From NCBI RefSeq assembly GCF_947493125.1, contig NZ_CANLQB010000009.1:1-64000 (forward strand): DNA of 64,000 nucleotides. The letters are read 5' to 3'. This DNA is from an uncultured Roseobacter sp. Lineage in GTDB: Bacteria > Pseudomonadota > Alphaproteobacteria > Rhodobacterales > Rhodobacteraceae. The notes under the pieces were generated by a model. That model was not told the DNA's origin. It worked only from the letters and a program-made list of their open reading frames with translations, and did not search any database. The position numbers and the translations under genes are program-made. Positions 51,902-61,149 of the stretch are shown one piece after another. How positions within the stretch are numbered: position 1 is the first letter of the stretch; each line of letters starts with the position of its first letter.

Positions 51902-52962
51902 CACGCCACCTCCCTTTGGTTTCGGGGCACCCCATGCGGATAAACGACGATCTTCAGCGAGGTCTCCGCCTCCACCAGCAGGCGGAAGGCCTCCGCCGAC
52001 TGTGCGATGTCGAAGCGGTGCGAGATCGCCTGATCGGCCTTGATCCGCCCCGCCTCCAGCAGCCGCAGATAGCTGTAGGTATCGGTGTGATCGGAGGAGT
52101 AGCGCGAGGTTACGGTGATCTGGTCGAAATAGGCGGCATTGCCGTCCCGCACCCAGTCGGTCTCGGGCGGCAGCGGCGCGCCGAGATGCAGGCAGCCCCC
52201 CACCTCCACCAGCGCCAGCGCCTGCGCCCAGGCCTCCGCAAAAGGCGCTATCACGATCACCGTATCGGCCAGCCGCCCGCCGTTGAGCGCGCGCAGCGCC
52301 GCCGCCGCGTCCTCGGTCCTGGGGTTGATCGTGTGGGTCGCGCCGAACTCTTGCGCGCGCGCCAGCCGCCAGTCCGAGAAGTCCAGCGCCACGACCTTAC
52401 CCGCCCCGAAGAGCGGCGCCAGATGCACGAAACCCTGCCCCATGAACCCCGCGCCGACGACCGCCACCGTGTCACCCGGCTGGATGTGGCAGACCTTGAG
52501 CCCCGAGAGCACGCAGGACCACGGCTCGATGGTGACCGCCGCCTCGGTCGAGAGGCTCTCGGGGATCTTGTGCGCATCCATCGCCAGATGCTGCGCCGTC
52601 ACCCGGTAGAATTCACAGACACCGCCTGGGTCGAGCGTCATGGACTTGTAGAAGGGGTCTCGGGTGAAATGCCCGCGCCGTGACAGATGCGAATTGATCC
52701 GCCCCACATGGTGATTCACGAAGACCCGGTCGCCCACGGCGAACTCCGTGACCCCGGCACCCACCTCGACCACCTCGCCCACCGGCTCATGGCCCAGCAC
52801 CTTGGGCTCGGACTTGTACCAGGCCATGGTCTCGCCGCCGCAGAGCCCGCAGGCCAGCGTCTTCATCAGCATCTCGCCCGGTCCGATCTGTGGCACCGGG
52901 CGCTCTTCCAACCGGATATCGTCGATGGCGTATTGGACGGCGGCCTGCATGGTTCGGGTCAT
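51901..52962 (-). CDS. Zinc-binding medium-chain alcohol/polyol dehydrogenase
   Basis: 353 residues. The catalytic zinc region is CGLCGGET with GHEPVGEVVEVGAGV; the structural zinc Cys cluster is missing. The Rossmann motif is VAVVGAGFMGQGFV and DFSDWRL supplies the acidic residue favouring NAD. The chain begins MTRTMQAAVQYA. Likely oxidises a polyol or sugar hydroxyl before phosphorylation. The start overlaps the kinase stop (ATGA). Confidence 0.88.
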   Translation of the reverse strand: MTRTMQAAVQYAIDDIRLEERPVPQIGPGEMLMKTLACGLCGGETMAWYKSEPKVLGHEPVGEVVEVGAGVTEFAVGDRVFVNHHVGRINSHLSRRGHFTRDPFYKSMTLDPGGVCEFYRVTAQHLAMDAHKIPESLSTEAAVTIEPWSCVLSGLKVCHIQPGDTVAVVGAGFMGQGFVHLAPLFGAGKVVALDFSDWRLARAQEFGATHTINPRTEDAAAALRALNGGRLADTVIVIAPFAEAWAQALALVEVGGCLHLGAPLPPETDWVRDGNAAYFDQITVTSRYSSDHTDTYSYLRLLEAGRIKADQAISHRFDIAQSAEAFRLLVEAETSLKIVVYPHGVPRNQREVA

Positions 52963-54473
52963 GGCTGTTCCTTGCGCAGAGATGAAAGCTCCGCCTGCAG
53001 CATCCGATGATGCTGGGCGATGGTGTGATAGCGGGCGAAGACCGGGCCATAGCGGTCGTGGTCGCGCGGCGTATAGGTCTCCTGCGCCTCGGCGCGTCGG
53101 GCGGCCAGCGCCACGGCTTCGCCATGGCCGGCGGCCGCGGCCCCCAGCGCCGCCGCGCCCCAGAGCCCGTGATCGGAAGCGGCACTCACCAGAACCGGCT
53201 GGCCCATGACATCGGCGATGATCTGGCTCCAGACCGGGTTGCGCGCGCCACCCCCCGTCAATTGTACGGGCGCCGTCGGCAGCCCGCCTTCCGCCTCGAA
53301 GCAATGGCGCAGGCTGAGGGCGGCGCCCTCCATCACCGCGCGGCCCATGTCCCCCGTCGTGGTGGTCGCCGACAGCCCATGAAAGGCGCCGCGCATGTCC
53401 GGGGCGACAAAGGGCGCGCGCTCACCGTTCAGATAGGGCAGGAAGGTGACCCCGTTCGATCCGGGCGGCACCGCCTCGACCAGCGCATTCATCCGCGCGG
53501 CAACGTCGCCCACCGAGGCGCCGCCCAGGCTCTTGGGATGCAGCCCCGCGAACCAGTCAAAGGCTGCCGCTCCGGTGGTGGGGGCCAGCACCCGGATCAC
53601 CACGTCCGATGTGGGGTGCAGGACACTGGCGCCCACCGGCGCATCTGCCGGTGTCACCCGGTCGGTGAGGATGTTCACCACCGCCGTCGTTCCCAGGATC
53701 ATCATCGTCTGGCCGGGCTGGTCCATGCCCATGCCGACGATCATCGCCGACAGATCGAGCGTGCCGACGGCCACCGGCACCCCCTCCGGTAACCCGGTCG
53801 CGCGCGCCGCCTCCGGTGTCAGCCCGCCCAGCGTCTCATCCGCCCGGCGCGGCGCCACCAGCCGCGGCGCGATGTCCGCGCAGTCCAGCGCCGCCATCTG
53901 CGCCTCGGAATAGCCGCGGGCGGCGAAGTCGAGAAAGGGGATCGACGCATCCGAGACATCGGTCGCGATCTGCCCGGTCAGGCAAAGCCCGATCCAATCG
54001 GCACAGGTCACCGCATGCGCGGTCCGCGCGGCCACCTCCGGGCGCTGGTCGCGCAGCCAGCGCCAGAGCATGCCCGAGGTGCCCGACCACAGCGACGTGT
54101 GGCAGCCCCGGCCAATCGCCGCCGTCGCACCGCGCTCGGTCAGCGCGGCCAGATCCTCCGCGGTGCGCGTGTCGTTCCACAGCATCGCGGGGCCCACGGG
54201 CGCGCCGTCTTTGGTCACGCACCAGAGCCCATCGCCCTGCGCCGCCACCCCCAGCGCGGCGAACTGCGCCCCGGCGCTTTTCCCGGCCAGATCGGAGAGC
54301 ACGGCGCAGACCGTCTGCCAGACCTGCGCCATGTCCTGCTCGCTCTCGCCCCCGGCGCGCTGGATCACCGCATTGGGGGCCTCCGCCTGGGCGATCTGCG
54401 CGCCGTCCGGCGTATAGGCGGCGGCCTTCACCGCCGTGGTGCCCACATCCAGCCCCACCCACAGCGCCGTCAT
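52959..54473 (-). CDS. FGGY family carbohydrate kinase
   Basis: 504 residues resembling xylulokinase/erythritol kinase. N-terminal ATP-phosphate motif VGLDVGTTAVKAAAY, FGGY signature part I around WNDTRTAED and part II GVTFLPYLNGERAPFVAPD, and the adenosine-binding TGGGARNPVWSQIIADV. It phosphorylates a ketose or polyol in the cytoplasm. ATGA overlaps with the neighbours on both sides. Specificity cannot be read. Confidence 0.9.
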   Translation of the reverse strand: MTALWVGLDVGTTAVKAAAYTPDGAQIAQAEAPNAVIQRAGGESEQDMAQVWQTVCAVLSDLAGKSAGAQFAALGVAAQGDGLWCVTKDGAPVGPAMLWNDTRTAEDLAALTERGATAAIGRGCHTSLWSGTSGMLWRWLRDQRPEVAARTAHAVTCADWIGLCLTGQIATDVSDASIPFLDFAARGYSEAQMAALDCADIAPRLVAPRRADETLGGLTPEAARATGLPEGVPVAVGTLDLSAMIVGMGMDQPGQTMMILGTTAVVNILTDRVTPADAPVGASVLHPTSDVVIRVLAPTTGAAAFDWFAGLHPKSLGGASVGDVAARMNALVEAVPPGSNGVTFLPYLNGERAPFVAPDMRGAFHGLSATTTTGDMGRAVMEGAALSLRHCFEAEGGLPTAPVQLTGGGARNPVWSQIIADVMGQPVLVSAASDHGLWGAAALGAAAAGHGEAVALAARRAEAQETYTPRDHDRYGPVFARYHTIAQHHRMLQAELSSLRKEQP

Positions 54474-56782
54474 ATGCGGCCCTCCGCGGGCGCGCCCTCG
54501 GCCGGCCGGATCGTCGGCGGCCGATCAATGGTGAGCGGCGGCAGCGGGCGCGTCCACTTCTCCACCCGCACCAGCGCCGTATGGGCCATGTTGCCCTGGC
54601 TGAGCTCCGAACACCCGCGGTCGATGGTCAGCACATTCGGGTTCCCATGCACCTCCAGCGGCGCGCCGTCGATGATCTGCGGGTCGAACCACGCCCCCGT
54701 CGCTAGCGCGATGCAATCCCGGCGCAGCAGCGGGTCCAGCCGCAGCCCAGCCAGACAGGCTCCGCGCGCCGTCCAGAGCCGCAGGATATCCCCTTCCTGC
54801 ACTCCCCGCGCTGCTGCGGTCTCGGGGTGCAGATAGGCAGGCTCCCGCCCCGCGATCTTATCCGCCAGCGCCTCGCTGCCGCGATCGTTCTGCCCGTGCA
54901 GCCTTGTGTCGGGCTGGCCGGAGATCAGATGCAGCTCGTCGCTCTGTGCGGCCAGAAGCGACTCCACCGGCGGTATCCAGGTTGGGTGCCCGGGGCAGCC
55001 GGACAGCGCGAAGCCGTCAATCGTCGCGTTATGCAGGGTGATCCTGCCGCTCTCCGTGGCCAGCGGCGCGCCCTCCGGATCGGCGACAAACCCGGCAAAG
55101 GCGATCCGGTCCTCCTCCGCGTCCGGCACATCGAAACGCCCGGCCTCGGCAAACCCGTCGAACCCGGGGAGCGCGATGCCCTCCTGCTGCGCCACGCACT
55201 GGGCCGCGCCCCAGAGATGGCGCAGCCAGCCGTCGCTGTCGCGCCCTTCGGTGAAGGCCGCCTCCAGCCCCATCTCGCGGGCAATCCCGCGGAAAATATC
55301 ATAGTCATCCCACGCCGCGCCCATCGGTGCGAAGGCCGGTGACATGAAGAACAGCGACGGATCGCGCCGGTTCATCATCAGATCGCGCCGCTCCAGCGGG
55401 CTCGTGGCAGGCAGCACGATGTCCGCGCGCCGCGCCGTGGCGGTCCAGCTGTGATCCTGGATAACGATGGTCTCGGGCCGCCGCCACGCGGTCTCCAGAC
55501 GGTTCAGATCCTGATGGTGGTGGAACGGATTGCCACCGCACCAGTAGATCAGCCGGATGTCCGGATAACGCCGCGTCGCCCCGTTGTAGCGGTAGGCGCC
55601 GCCGGGGGTGAGCAGCATATCGGCAACGCGCGCGACCGGAATGAACTCATCCACCGGGTTCCGGCCCTGCGGCAGCGACGGCCAGTCGATCAGCCGCGCG
55701 GCCCGCCCCACATGGGTGGTCGAGCCGTAGCCGAAGGCAAAGCCCGTGCCCGGCTGGCCGATCTGCCCCAGGACGCAGACCAGCCCAAGAGCCGCCCAGA
55801 GCACCTGTTCGCCGTGATCGGCCCTCTGCAGGCCCCAGTTCACCGCAATCATGCTGCGGCTTTCGGCCAGCGCGGCGGCGATCTCCCGGATCCGCGCCGC
55901 CGGGATATCGCAGAGCGGCGCGGCCCAGTCGGCTGATTTCGCCACGCCATCCGCCTCCCCCAACAGATAGGCGCGCCAGATCGGCCAGCCGCTGGTGCAG
56001 CGCTGCAGGAATGCCTCATCCGCCTGACCCGCCGCGACCACCTCATAGGTCAGCGCCAGCAGCAGCGCCGTGTCCGTGCCGGGCCGGATCGACTGCCATT
56101 CGGCACCCGGCATGTCGGACCCGCGCGGCGAGATATTGATCACCCGCGCCCCGCGCTCCCGCAGCCGCGCCAGGGGCAGGCCGATGTCGTGCCGCGCCAC
56201 GCCGGAGGAGGAGATCTGCGCGGTGCGCTCGGAGATCCCGCCGAAGGCCAGCAGCAGATCGCAGTGGTCCCCCACCAGGCGCAGGCTAGTCATCTCGTCC
56301 TGAAAGGCGCGGTTGCTCAGCCCGATGATATGCGGAAAGAGCACCTCCGCCGCCGCGTGCGAATAGGTCTCGCGCGAGCTGACATACCCGCCCGCAAGGT
56401 TGAGAAAGCGCCGCATCTGGCTTTGCGCGTGGTGAAACCGCCCCGTGCTCGCCCAGCCATAGGAGCCGCCGAAGATCGCGCCGTTCCCGTGGGTGTCACG
56501 CACCCGCGTGATCTCCCGCGCCACCAGGCGGCTGGCCTCCGCCCAGTCCAGCGTGATGAACTCATCCGCGCCGCGCGCCTCACCGCTGTCGCCCTCCAGC
56601 CAGCCGCGCCGCACCACCGGCGCCTGCACACGGCTGCCGGGATCGCGCGCCGCCGAGACCCAGCCGCGCCCGATGCGCGAGGGGTTGGGATCGTCCTCAA
56701 GCGGTATGAGGCCCCCCGCGCCGTCCAGTCGATAGGTGCCCCAGTGGGACGCGGTGTATGCCATAAACCGTTTCTCAGCCAT
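54470..56782 (-). CDS. Molybdopterin oxidoreductase of the DMSO/biotin-sulfoxide reductase family (BisC/TorZ-like)
   Basis: 770 residues. Mo-bisMGD family signatures are FGGSYGWASTGRFHHAQSQ with the Ser that ligates Mo, YWCGGNPFHHHQDLNRL, and the C-terminal LHGQNDRG region. There is no Tat signal and no N-terminal FeS Cys cluster, matching cytoplasmic BisC-type sulfoxide or N-oxide reductases. The ribosome site is AAGGA before ATG 56782. It is the first gene of a sugar-type operon, an unusual place, so the substrate may carry a sulfoxide or N-oxide. Confidence 0.88.
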   Translation of the reverse strand: MAEKRFMAYTASHWGTYRLDGAGGLIPLEDDPNPSRIGRGWVSAARDPGSRVQAPVVRRGWLEGDSGEARGADEFITLDWAEASRLVAREITRVRDTHGNGAIFGGSYGWASTGRFHHAQSQMRRFLNLAGGYVSSRETYSHAAAEVLFPHIIGLSNRAFQDEMTSLRLVGDHCDLLLAFGGISERTAQISSSGVARHDIGLPLARLRERGARVINISPRGSDMPGAEWQSIRPGTDTALLLALTYEVVAAGQADEAFLQRCTSGWPIWRAYLLGEADGVAKSADWAAPLCDIPAARIREIAAALAESRSMIAVNWGLQRADHGEQVLWAALGLVCVLGQIGQPGTGFAFGYGSTTHVGRAARLIDWPSLPQGRNPVDEFIPVARVADMLLTPGGAYRYNGATRRYPDIRLIYWCGGNPFHHHQDLNRLETAWRRPETIVIQDHSWTATARRADIVLPATSPLERRDLMMNRRDPSLFFMSPAFAPMGAAWDDYDIFRGIAREMGLEAAFTEGRDSDGWLRHLWGAAQCVAQQEGIALPGFDGFAEAGRFDVPDAEEDRIAFAGFVADPEGAPLATESGRITLHNATIDGFALSGCPGHPTWIPPVESLLAAQSDELHLISGQPDTRLHGQNDRGSEALADKIAGREPAYLHPETAAARGVQEGDILRLWTARGACLAGLRLDPLLRRDCIALATGAWFDPQIIDGAPLEVHGNPNVLTIDRGCSELSQGNMAHTALVRVEKWTRPLPPLTIDRPPTIRPAEGAPAEGRI

Positions 56783-56792
56783 CGTGAGTCCT

Positions 56793-56828
56793 TGACTTTT
56801 ACATATGATAGAAATACTGACTTTTGTA
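56793..56828. promoter_or_regulatory. Direct repeats in the divergent promoter of the sugar cluster
   Basis: TGACTTTTACA (56793-56803) and TGACTTTTGTA (56818-56828) recur 25 bases apart in an AT-rich 65-base divergent region; the second copy is part of the palindrome CTTT-TGT-AAAG. TTGACT at 56792 and TATGAT at 56804 may be promoter elements. The SorC regulator is the likely ligand. Confidence 0.5.
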
Positions 56829-56847
56829 AAGTATTCGCGAGGACGCC

Positions 56848-57771
56848 ATGCGGAATGAAAAAACCACCGAAGACGTCGCTCTCGGGATCCGGCGCAGAGT
56901 ATTTGAGCATTCGATCCGGAACAATGGCGGCTATCTCAGCCAGGCCTGTTCGGCGGCCGAACAGCTGGCCTGGCTTTACAATGAAGAGCTGACGCTCGGC
57001 GCGCCCACGCTGCCCCTGATCCCCGAACCCTTCGGCGGCGTGCCGTCGGCGGAGAACGCGGGCTATCACACCGGCGCGGGCTACAACGGGCCCGCAGCAC
57101 CCGAGTTCGACCGCCTGTTCATCGCCCCGGCGCATTACGCGCTCGTCGCCTACGCCACGCTGATCGAGGTCGGGCGGATGGCGCCCGAGGGGCTGGAGAT
57201 GTTCAATCAGGACGGCTCCTCGGTGGAGATGATCGGCGCCGAACACAGCCCCGGCATGGAGGTGCACAACGGCACGCTCGGGATCGGGCTCTCCACCGCC
57301 GCAGGGCTCGCATGGGGCCGCAAACGCCGCGGTGAGCCGGGGCGCACCTGGGTCTTCATGTCCGACGGCGAAGTGCAGGAGGGCCAGACCTGGGAGGCGG
57401 TGCAGGCCTGCGCCTTCCACGGCATCGAGGTCAAGGCGATCATGGATGTGAACGACCAGCAATGCGACGGCGCGATGTCCTCGGTGATGGAGGTCGGCGA
57501 CATCCGCACCAAGTTCGAGACCTTCGGCGCCGCCTGCATCGAGATCGACGGCCACGACCTCGGCGCCATGCGCGATGCGGTCCGTGAACCGCACGCGGGC
57601 AAGCCGCTGATCATCCTCGCGCGCACCAACCCGTTCCACAGTATGCCGATCCTGGAGGAACGCTTTCCGCGCCTGCACTACGTGCGCTTCAAATCCGACG
57701 AGGAACGCGCCCGCTTCAATGTGTCGATTGCTGCCGATCTCGGCGTCGATCCCATCGACTACGCACAGTGA
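56848..57771 (+). CDS. Transketolase, N-terminal subunit
   Basis: 307 residues with the thiamine-diphosphate domain of transketolase: HNGTLGIGLSTAAGLAWG, then the GDGxxxEG-like SDGEVQEGQTWEA and, about 30 residues on, DVNDQQ as the Mg-binding partner, and EIDGHD. It is half length and works with the next gene product. CGAGGA precedes ATG 56848. Split transketolases are common in catabolic clusters and transfer two-carbon ketol units. Confidence 0.92.
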   Translation: MRNEKTTEDVALGIRRRVFEHSIRNNGGYLSQACSAAEQLAWLYNEELTLGAPTLPLIPEPFGGVPSAENAGYHTGAGYNGPAAPEFDRLFIAPAHYALVAYATLIEVGRMAPEGLEMFNQDGSSVEMIGAEHSPGMEVHNGTLGIGLSTAAGLAWGRKRRGEPGRTWVFMSDGEVQEGQTWEAVQACAFHGIEVKAIMDVNDQQCDGAMSSVMEVGDIRTKFETFGAACIEIDGHDLGAMRDAVREPHAGKPLIILARTNPFHSMPILEERFPRLHYVRFKSDEERARFNVSIAADLGVDPIDYAQ

Positions 57772-57784
57772 GAGGTCCCGCATC

Positions 57785-58789
57785 ATGGTAGAGATGGTCA
57801 ACCGCCCCTATGCCAGGGCCTTCGAGACATTCGCCGCCGGCAACCCGGACATCCTCTGCCTCTCGGCGGATCTGACCTCCTCCTGCGAAATCGACGGCTT
57901 CCGCGACCGCCACCCGGACCAGTTCCTCTCCCTCGGCATGGCCGAACAGAACATGATGAGCTTCGCCGGCGGGCTAGGCCTCGCCGGGTTCCGGCCCTTC
58001 GTGCACACCTTCGGCGTCTTCATGTACCGCCGACCCTACGATCAGCTGATGGCCTCCATCGCGTACCCCCGGCGCAAGGTCCGGCTGATGGGGTTCCTGC
58101 CCGGTGTCACCACGCCCGGCGGCATGACGCATCAGTCCATTGAGGACATTGCCGTCATGCGCTCGATCCCCAATATGACCATCCTGGAGACCGGCGATGC
58201 CACCGAGGTCGAAAGCATCTGCGCCGCCGCCGACAGCATCGACGGGCCGGTCTGGTGCCGCATTCTGCGCGGCACCGTGCCCCGGCTCTTCGACACCCCG
58301 ATCCGCGTGGGCGAGATGCGCGAGCTGTCCCCGGGCGACGACATCCTCGTCGTGACCTCCGGCATCACCACCGAAGAGGCCCTGCGCGCCCGCTCGGCGC
58401 TGACCAAGGCGGGGCTCAGCATCCGGCACCTGCATCTGCACACGATCAAACCCTTCGATCACGCGGCATTGCTCGACCATATCGCCTCGGTCCGCTCTGG
58501 CGTGATCACGCTGGAAAACCACGTGACCGAGGGCGGCATCGGCAGCCTCGTGGCCGAGACCATGGCCGATGCCGGCGTCGGCAAGCGGCTGATCCGGCTG
58601 GGGCTCAAGGACACCTATGCGCATGGCGGCTCCCGCGCGTATCTCATGCGGTACTACGGGCTCGACGCGCTGGCGCTGGTGCGCGGTGTCGAAGATCTGC
58701 TGGAGACGGAATTCGGCATCTCCGAGGCGGATCTCGACGCCGCCCGTGTCGATGACGTGCACTCTCTCGCCAAGGCCGAAGCGCTCTGA
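57785..58789 (+). CDS. Transketolase, C-terminal subunit
   Basis: 334 residues covering the pyrimidine-binding and C-terminal transketolase domains: LGMAEQNMMSFAGGLGLAGF with the Glu that activates thiamine diphosphate, THQSIEDIAVMRSIPNM, and TLENHVTEGGIGSLVAE. It starts 13 bases after the N-terminal subunit gene with GAGAGG upstream. The pair would supply or consume tetrose/pentose phosphates from the adjacent kinase/aldolase route. Confidence 0.92.
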   Translation: MVEMVNRPYARAFETFAAGNPDILCLSADLTSSCEIDGFRDRHPDQFLSLGMAEQNMMSFAGGLGLAGFRPFVHTFGVFMYRRPYDQLMASIAYPRRKVRLMGFLPGVTTPGGMTHQSIEDIAVMRSIPNMTILETGDATEVESICAAADSIDGPVWCRILRGTVPRLFDTPIRVGEMRELSPGDDILVVTSGITTEEALRARSALTKAGLSIRHLHLHTIKPFDHAALLDHIASVRSGVITLENHVTEGGIGSLVAETMADAGVGKRLIRLGLKDTYAHGGSRAYLMRYYGLDALALVRGVEDLLETEFGISEADLDAARVDDVHSLAKAEAL

Positions 58790-59084
58790 CAGCGGGCTGC
58801 ACTCTCGCAGGTGCGCAGGCCGCCGGCCCTCGAACAGGGGGGCCGCCGTCAGCGGGCGAGCGCAGGGCGGCCTATCTCCTCACCGGCGCGATTGCGGCAC
58901 GCGTTCGCGCCCATGTCCTCGCGCCTGCGCTGATATCCGTCGGCGCTCCATCCCGCGTCGGACCCGCCGCATGCTCGGGCAGGAGCGCAGTGGTCTCGGG
59001 GTCCTCTGCCTCACATCTCATTTGATGCAAGGCGATCGGGTTGACCGCACGACCACTGCGCCCGGCGCTCTCGTCCGGCATTGC
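58790..59084. other. Intergenic region, nothing recognised
   Basis: About 295 bases between convergent transcription units. It contains short GC-rich inverted pieces (CCGCCGGCC, GGGGGGCCGCC near 58828-58850) that could end the transketolase transcript. The small open frames present have no ribosome site or family resemblance. Confidence 0.4.
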
Positions 59085-59708
59085 CTAGCTGCGCGGCGGA
59101 CGGCTCTTGTAGACCGGCAGGCGCCATCCGAAGGCCAGAGAGCCCGCCCGCAGCGCCCATGTCACCCCCGCGCAGAGCATCAGCGGCACCAGCGCATCCG
59201 GGAAATAGGGCCGCGCAAAGGCCGCCACCGCAGCACCCGCAAAGGCCGCGGTCACGTAAAGCTCCCCCTGTTTCAGCACCAGCGGCACATCGTCGAGCAC
59301 GACGTCCCTCAACAGCCCGCCCATGCAGCCGGTGATCGTGCCCATCAGCACCACCACCAGCACCGGCTGCCCCAGCGCCAGCGCCACGCCGGTGCCCGCA
59401 GGCACCGCCACGGCCAATGCAAAGCTGTCCAACCAGATCAGCGTCTTCAGCCGGCTCTCAAAGAGATGCGCGGTCAGAAAGACCAGCAACGCCGCAGCAC
59501 AGGCCACGCCGATATAGGCGGGCTGCGCGATCCAGAAGATCGGATTGCGGTCGAGCAGCACGTCCCGCACGGTACCGCCGCCCACCGCCGTCAGGCAGGC
59601 CACAAAGGCGAAGCCCACGATGTCGAGCTGCTGGCGCGACGCCACCAGCGCGCCCGTGAGCGCAAAGATAAAGACCGAGGCGTAATCCAGAAACCCAATC
59701 AGGCTCAC
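59085..59708 (-). CDS. Trimeric intracellular cation channel family (UPF0126) membrane protein
   Basis: 207 residues with seven predicted helices in two repeats. Repeat 1: FIFALTGALVASRQQLDIVG and GGGTVRDVLLDRNPIFW; repeat 2: VPAGTGVALALGQP and GGLLRDVVLDDVPLVL. The duplicated GG(T/L)xRDxxL motif defines the family, which forms potassium-permeable channels in some bacteria. GTG 59708 overlaps the NUDIX stop (GTGA). Confidence 0.88.
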   Translation of the reverse strand: MSLIGFLDYASVFIFALTGALVASRQQLDIVGFAFVACLTAVGGGTVRDVLLDRNPIFWIAQPAYIGVACAAALLVFLTAHLFESRLKTLIWLDSFALAVAVPAGTGVALALGQPVLVVVLMGTITGCMGGLLRDVVLDDVPLVLKQGELYVTAAFAGAAVAAFARPYFPDALVPLMLCAGVTWALRAGSLAFGWRLPVYKSRPPRS

Positions 59709-60106
59709 AGCGCCCTCCTGATCCAAAGGGCGGCACGCCGAAAGGGCGGCGCAAACCGCTCCGGCAGGGGCGCGTCCAGCTCCAGCCAGAAGAAGCGGAA
59801 GAGATGCCCGCCATCGTCGGCGCAATGGTGCTGCCAGCGCTCTCGCAGAGGCCCCGCCAACCGGCAGAGGCTGAAATGCCAGCGCGCGCCCGTGTCGATC
59901 TCCGTACTCTCGCCGAGATAAATCGCCGCCCGCGTCTCCAGCCCGCTTTCCTCGAACAGCTCGCGCGCCGCGGCCCGCTCGGGCCGTTCCCCCGGTTCGA
60001 TCCCGCCTTTCACCAGCTGCAACCCGGCGAGAGGGTGTTCAAACGCCGCGATCCGTCGCGGCACCCCGTCGAGATGCAGCGCGACCGGGCAGGCGACCTC
60101 ACGCAC
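59705..60106 (-). CDS. NUDIX hydrolase
   Basis: 133 residues with a full Nudix box: [20 protein letters not shown] followed by SGL. It hydrolyses a nucleoside diphosphate linked to another group; substrate unknown. The core (VKGG, then [13 protein letters not shown]) fits small MutT-like enzymes. GTG 60106 is chosen because it overlaps the rnhA end by 8 bases; the longer frame to 60181 would read through rnhA. Confidence 0.85.
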   Translation of the reverse strand: MREVACPVALHLDGVPRRIAAFEHPLAGLQLVKGGIEPGERPERAAARELFEESGLETRAAIYLGESTEIDTGARWHFSLCRLAGPLRERWQHHCADDGGHLFRFFWLELDAPLPERFAPPFRRAALWIRRAL

Positions 60107-60563
60107 CGGCAGCCTTCTTGAAGGGCGCCATGCCGGCGCGCGCCAGCTCGTCCGCGCGCTCGTTCTCCGGGTGGCCCGCATGGCCCTTGACCCATTTCCA
60201 GGTCACGTCATGGGCCGCGTTCGCCGCATCCAGCCGCTGCCACAACTCGGCATTGGCCACAGGCTTCTTTGCGGCATTCTTCCAGCCGTTCTTCTTCCAG
60301 CCAAAGATCCAGCCCGTGATGCCATTCTTCACGTAGTTGCTGTCGGTCACGATGGTGATCGTGCTGCGGCGGCTCAGGCTCTCCAGCGCGTGGATTGCCG
60401 CCAGCAGCTCCATGCGGTTGTTCGTGGTCTCTGGCTCGCCACCCTTGAGCTCACGCTCCTTCACCACAGCCTCGCCCTCCATGGCGCGCAGCAGCACGCC
60501 CCAGCCGCCGGGGCCCGGATTGCCCGAACAGGCGCCGTCGGTATATGCAAAAAGCTCAGCCAT
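60099..60563 (-). CDS. rnhA: Ribonuclease HI
   Basis: 154 residues. The DEDD catalytic set is visible: D9 in [16 protein letters not shown], Glu in [12 protein letters not shown], Asp in IVTDSNYV and the last Asp in NERADELA, plus [12 protein letters not shown]. It degrades RNA in RNA-DNA hybrids. The start at 60563 ([10 protein letters not shown]) overlaps the methyltransferase end by 8 bases. Confidence 0.96.
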   Translation of the reverse strand: MAELFAYTDGACSGNPGPGGWGVLLRAMEGEAVVKERELKGGEPETTNNRMELLAAIHALESLSRRSTITIVTDSNYVKNGITGWIFGWKKNGWKNAAKKPVANAELWQRLDAANAAHDVTWKWVKGHAGHPENERADELARAGMAPFKKAAGA

Positions 60564-61149
60564 GAGCGGCGAGGCATATCCAGTCGGCTTCGACACCGTC
60601 AAGGCCCTTTTCGCGCCCCGTTGTCCGGTCGGTCACTGTCAGCCCCACGTCCGCCAGCAGCCCGGTCAGCTCCGCATCGGTGTAATAGGTGTAAAGCCGC
60701 CCGATGGGATCGCGCTTTTCGCCTGTCCCGGTCTTCATGCCGATGTGAAAACGCCCCCCGGGTCTCAAGGCTTCGGCAATCGCCGTCAGATGCCGGGGCA
60801 TGTCGCCACGCGGGGCATGCAGCAGCGAGAAATTCGCCCAGATGCCGTCATAAAGATCGGTGCCGATGACATCGTCAAACCCCGCCACCCGCGCGTCCAC
60901 GCCCGAATGCGCGTTGGCCAGCGCCACCATCTCCGGCACCGGATCGAAGGCTGTCACCTGCAACCCCGCCGCAGCCATCTGAGCGGCAGAATTGCCCGGT
61001 CCACAGCCCAGATCCAGCGCATGGCCACCCTCTGGCAGGGCCTCAATGAAGGCCCTCAAATGGGGGGTCTGTGCGCTGCCACCCGAAAACCGCCGCGCAT
61101 AGTCCTGCGCCCGTTCCGCATAGACCTTCAGGGTTTCCGCATCACTCAT
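60556..61149 (-). CDS. Class I SAM-dependent methyltransferase
   Basis: 197 residues. Motif I is [19 protein letters not shown], then [11 protein letters not shown] and [18 protein letters not shown], as in SAM methyltransferases of the type-11/25 class. ATG 61149 shares one base with the DUF3429 stop (TGATG). Substrate is unknown; the gene is often found beside ispH and rnhA in Rhodobacteraceae. Confidence 0.86.
   Translation of the reverse strand: MSDAETLKVYAERAQDYARRFSGGSAQTPHLRAFIEALPEGGHALDLGCGPGNSAAQMAAAGLQVTAFDPVPEMVALANAHSGVDARVAGFDDVIGTDLYDGIWANFSLLHAPRGDMPRHLTAIAEALRPGGRFHIGMKTGTGEKRDPIGRLYTYYTDAELTGLLADVGLTVTDRTTGREKGLDGVEADWICLAAHG

Noticed and set aside
58872-59081. 69-codon minus-strand frame between transketolase and the UPF0126 gene
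   Set aside because: No ribosome site, no family resemblance, composition of non-coding GC-rich DNA.
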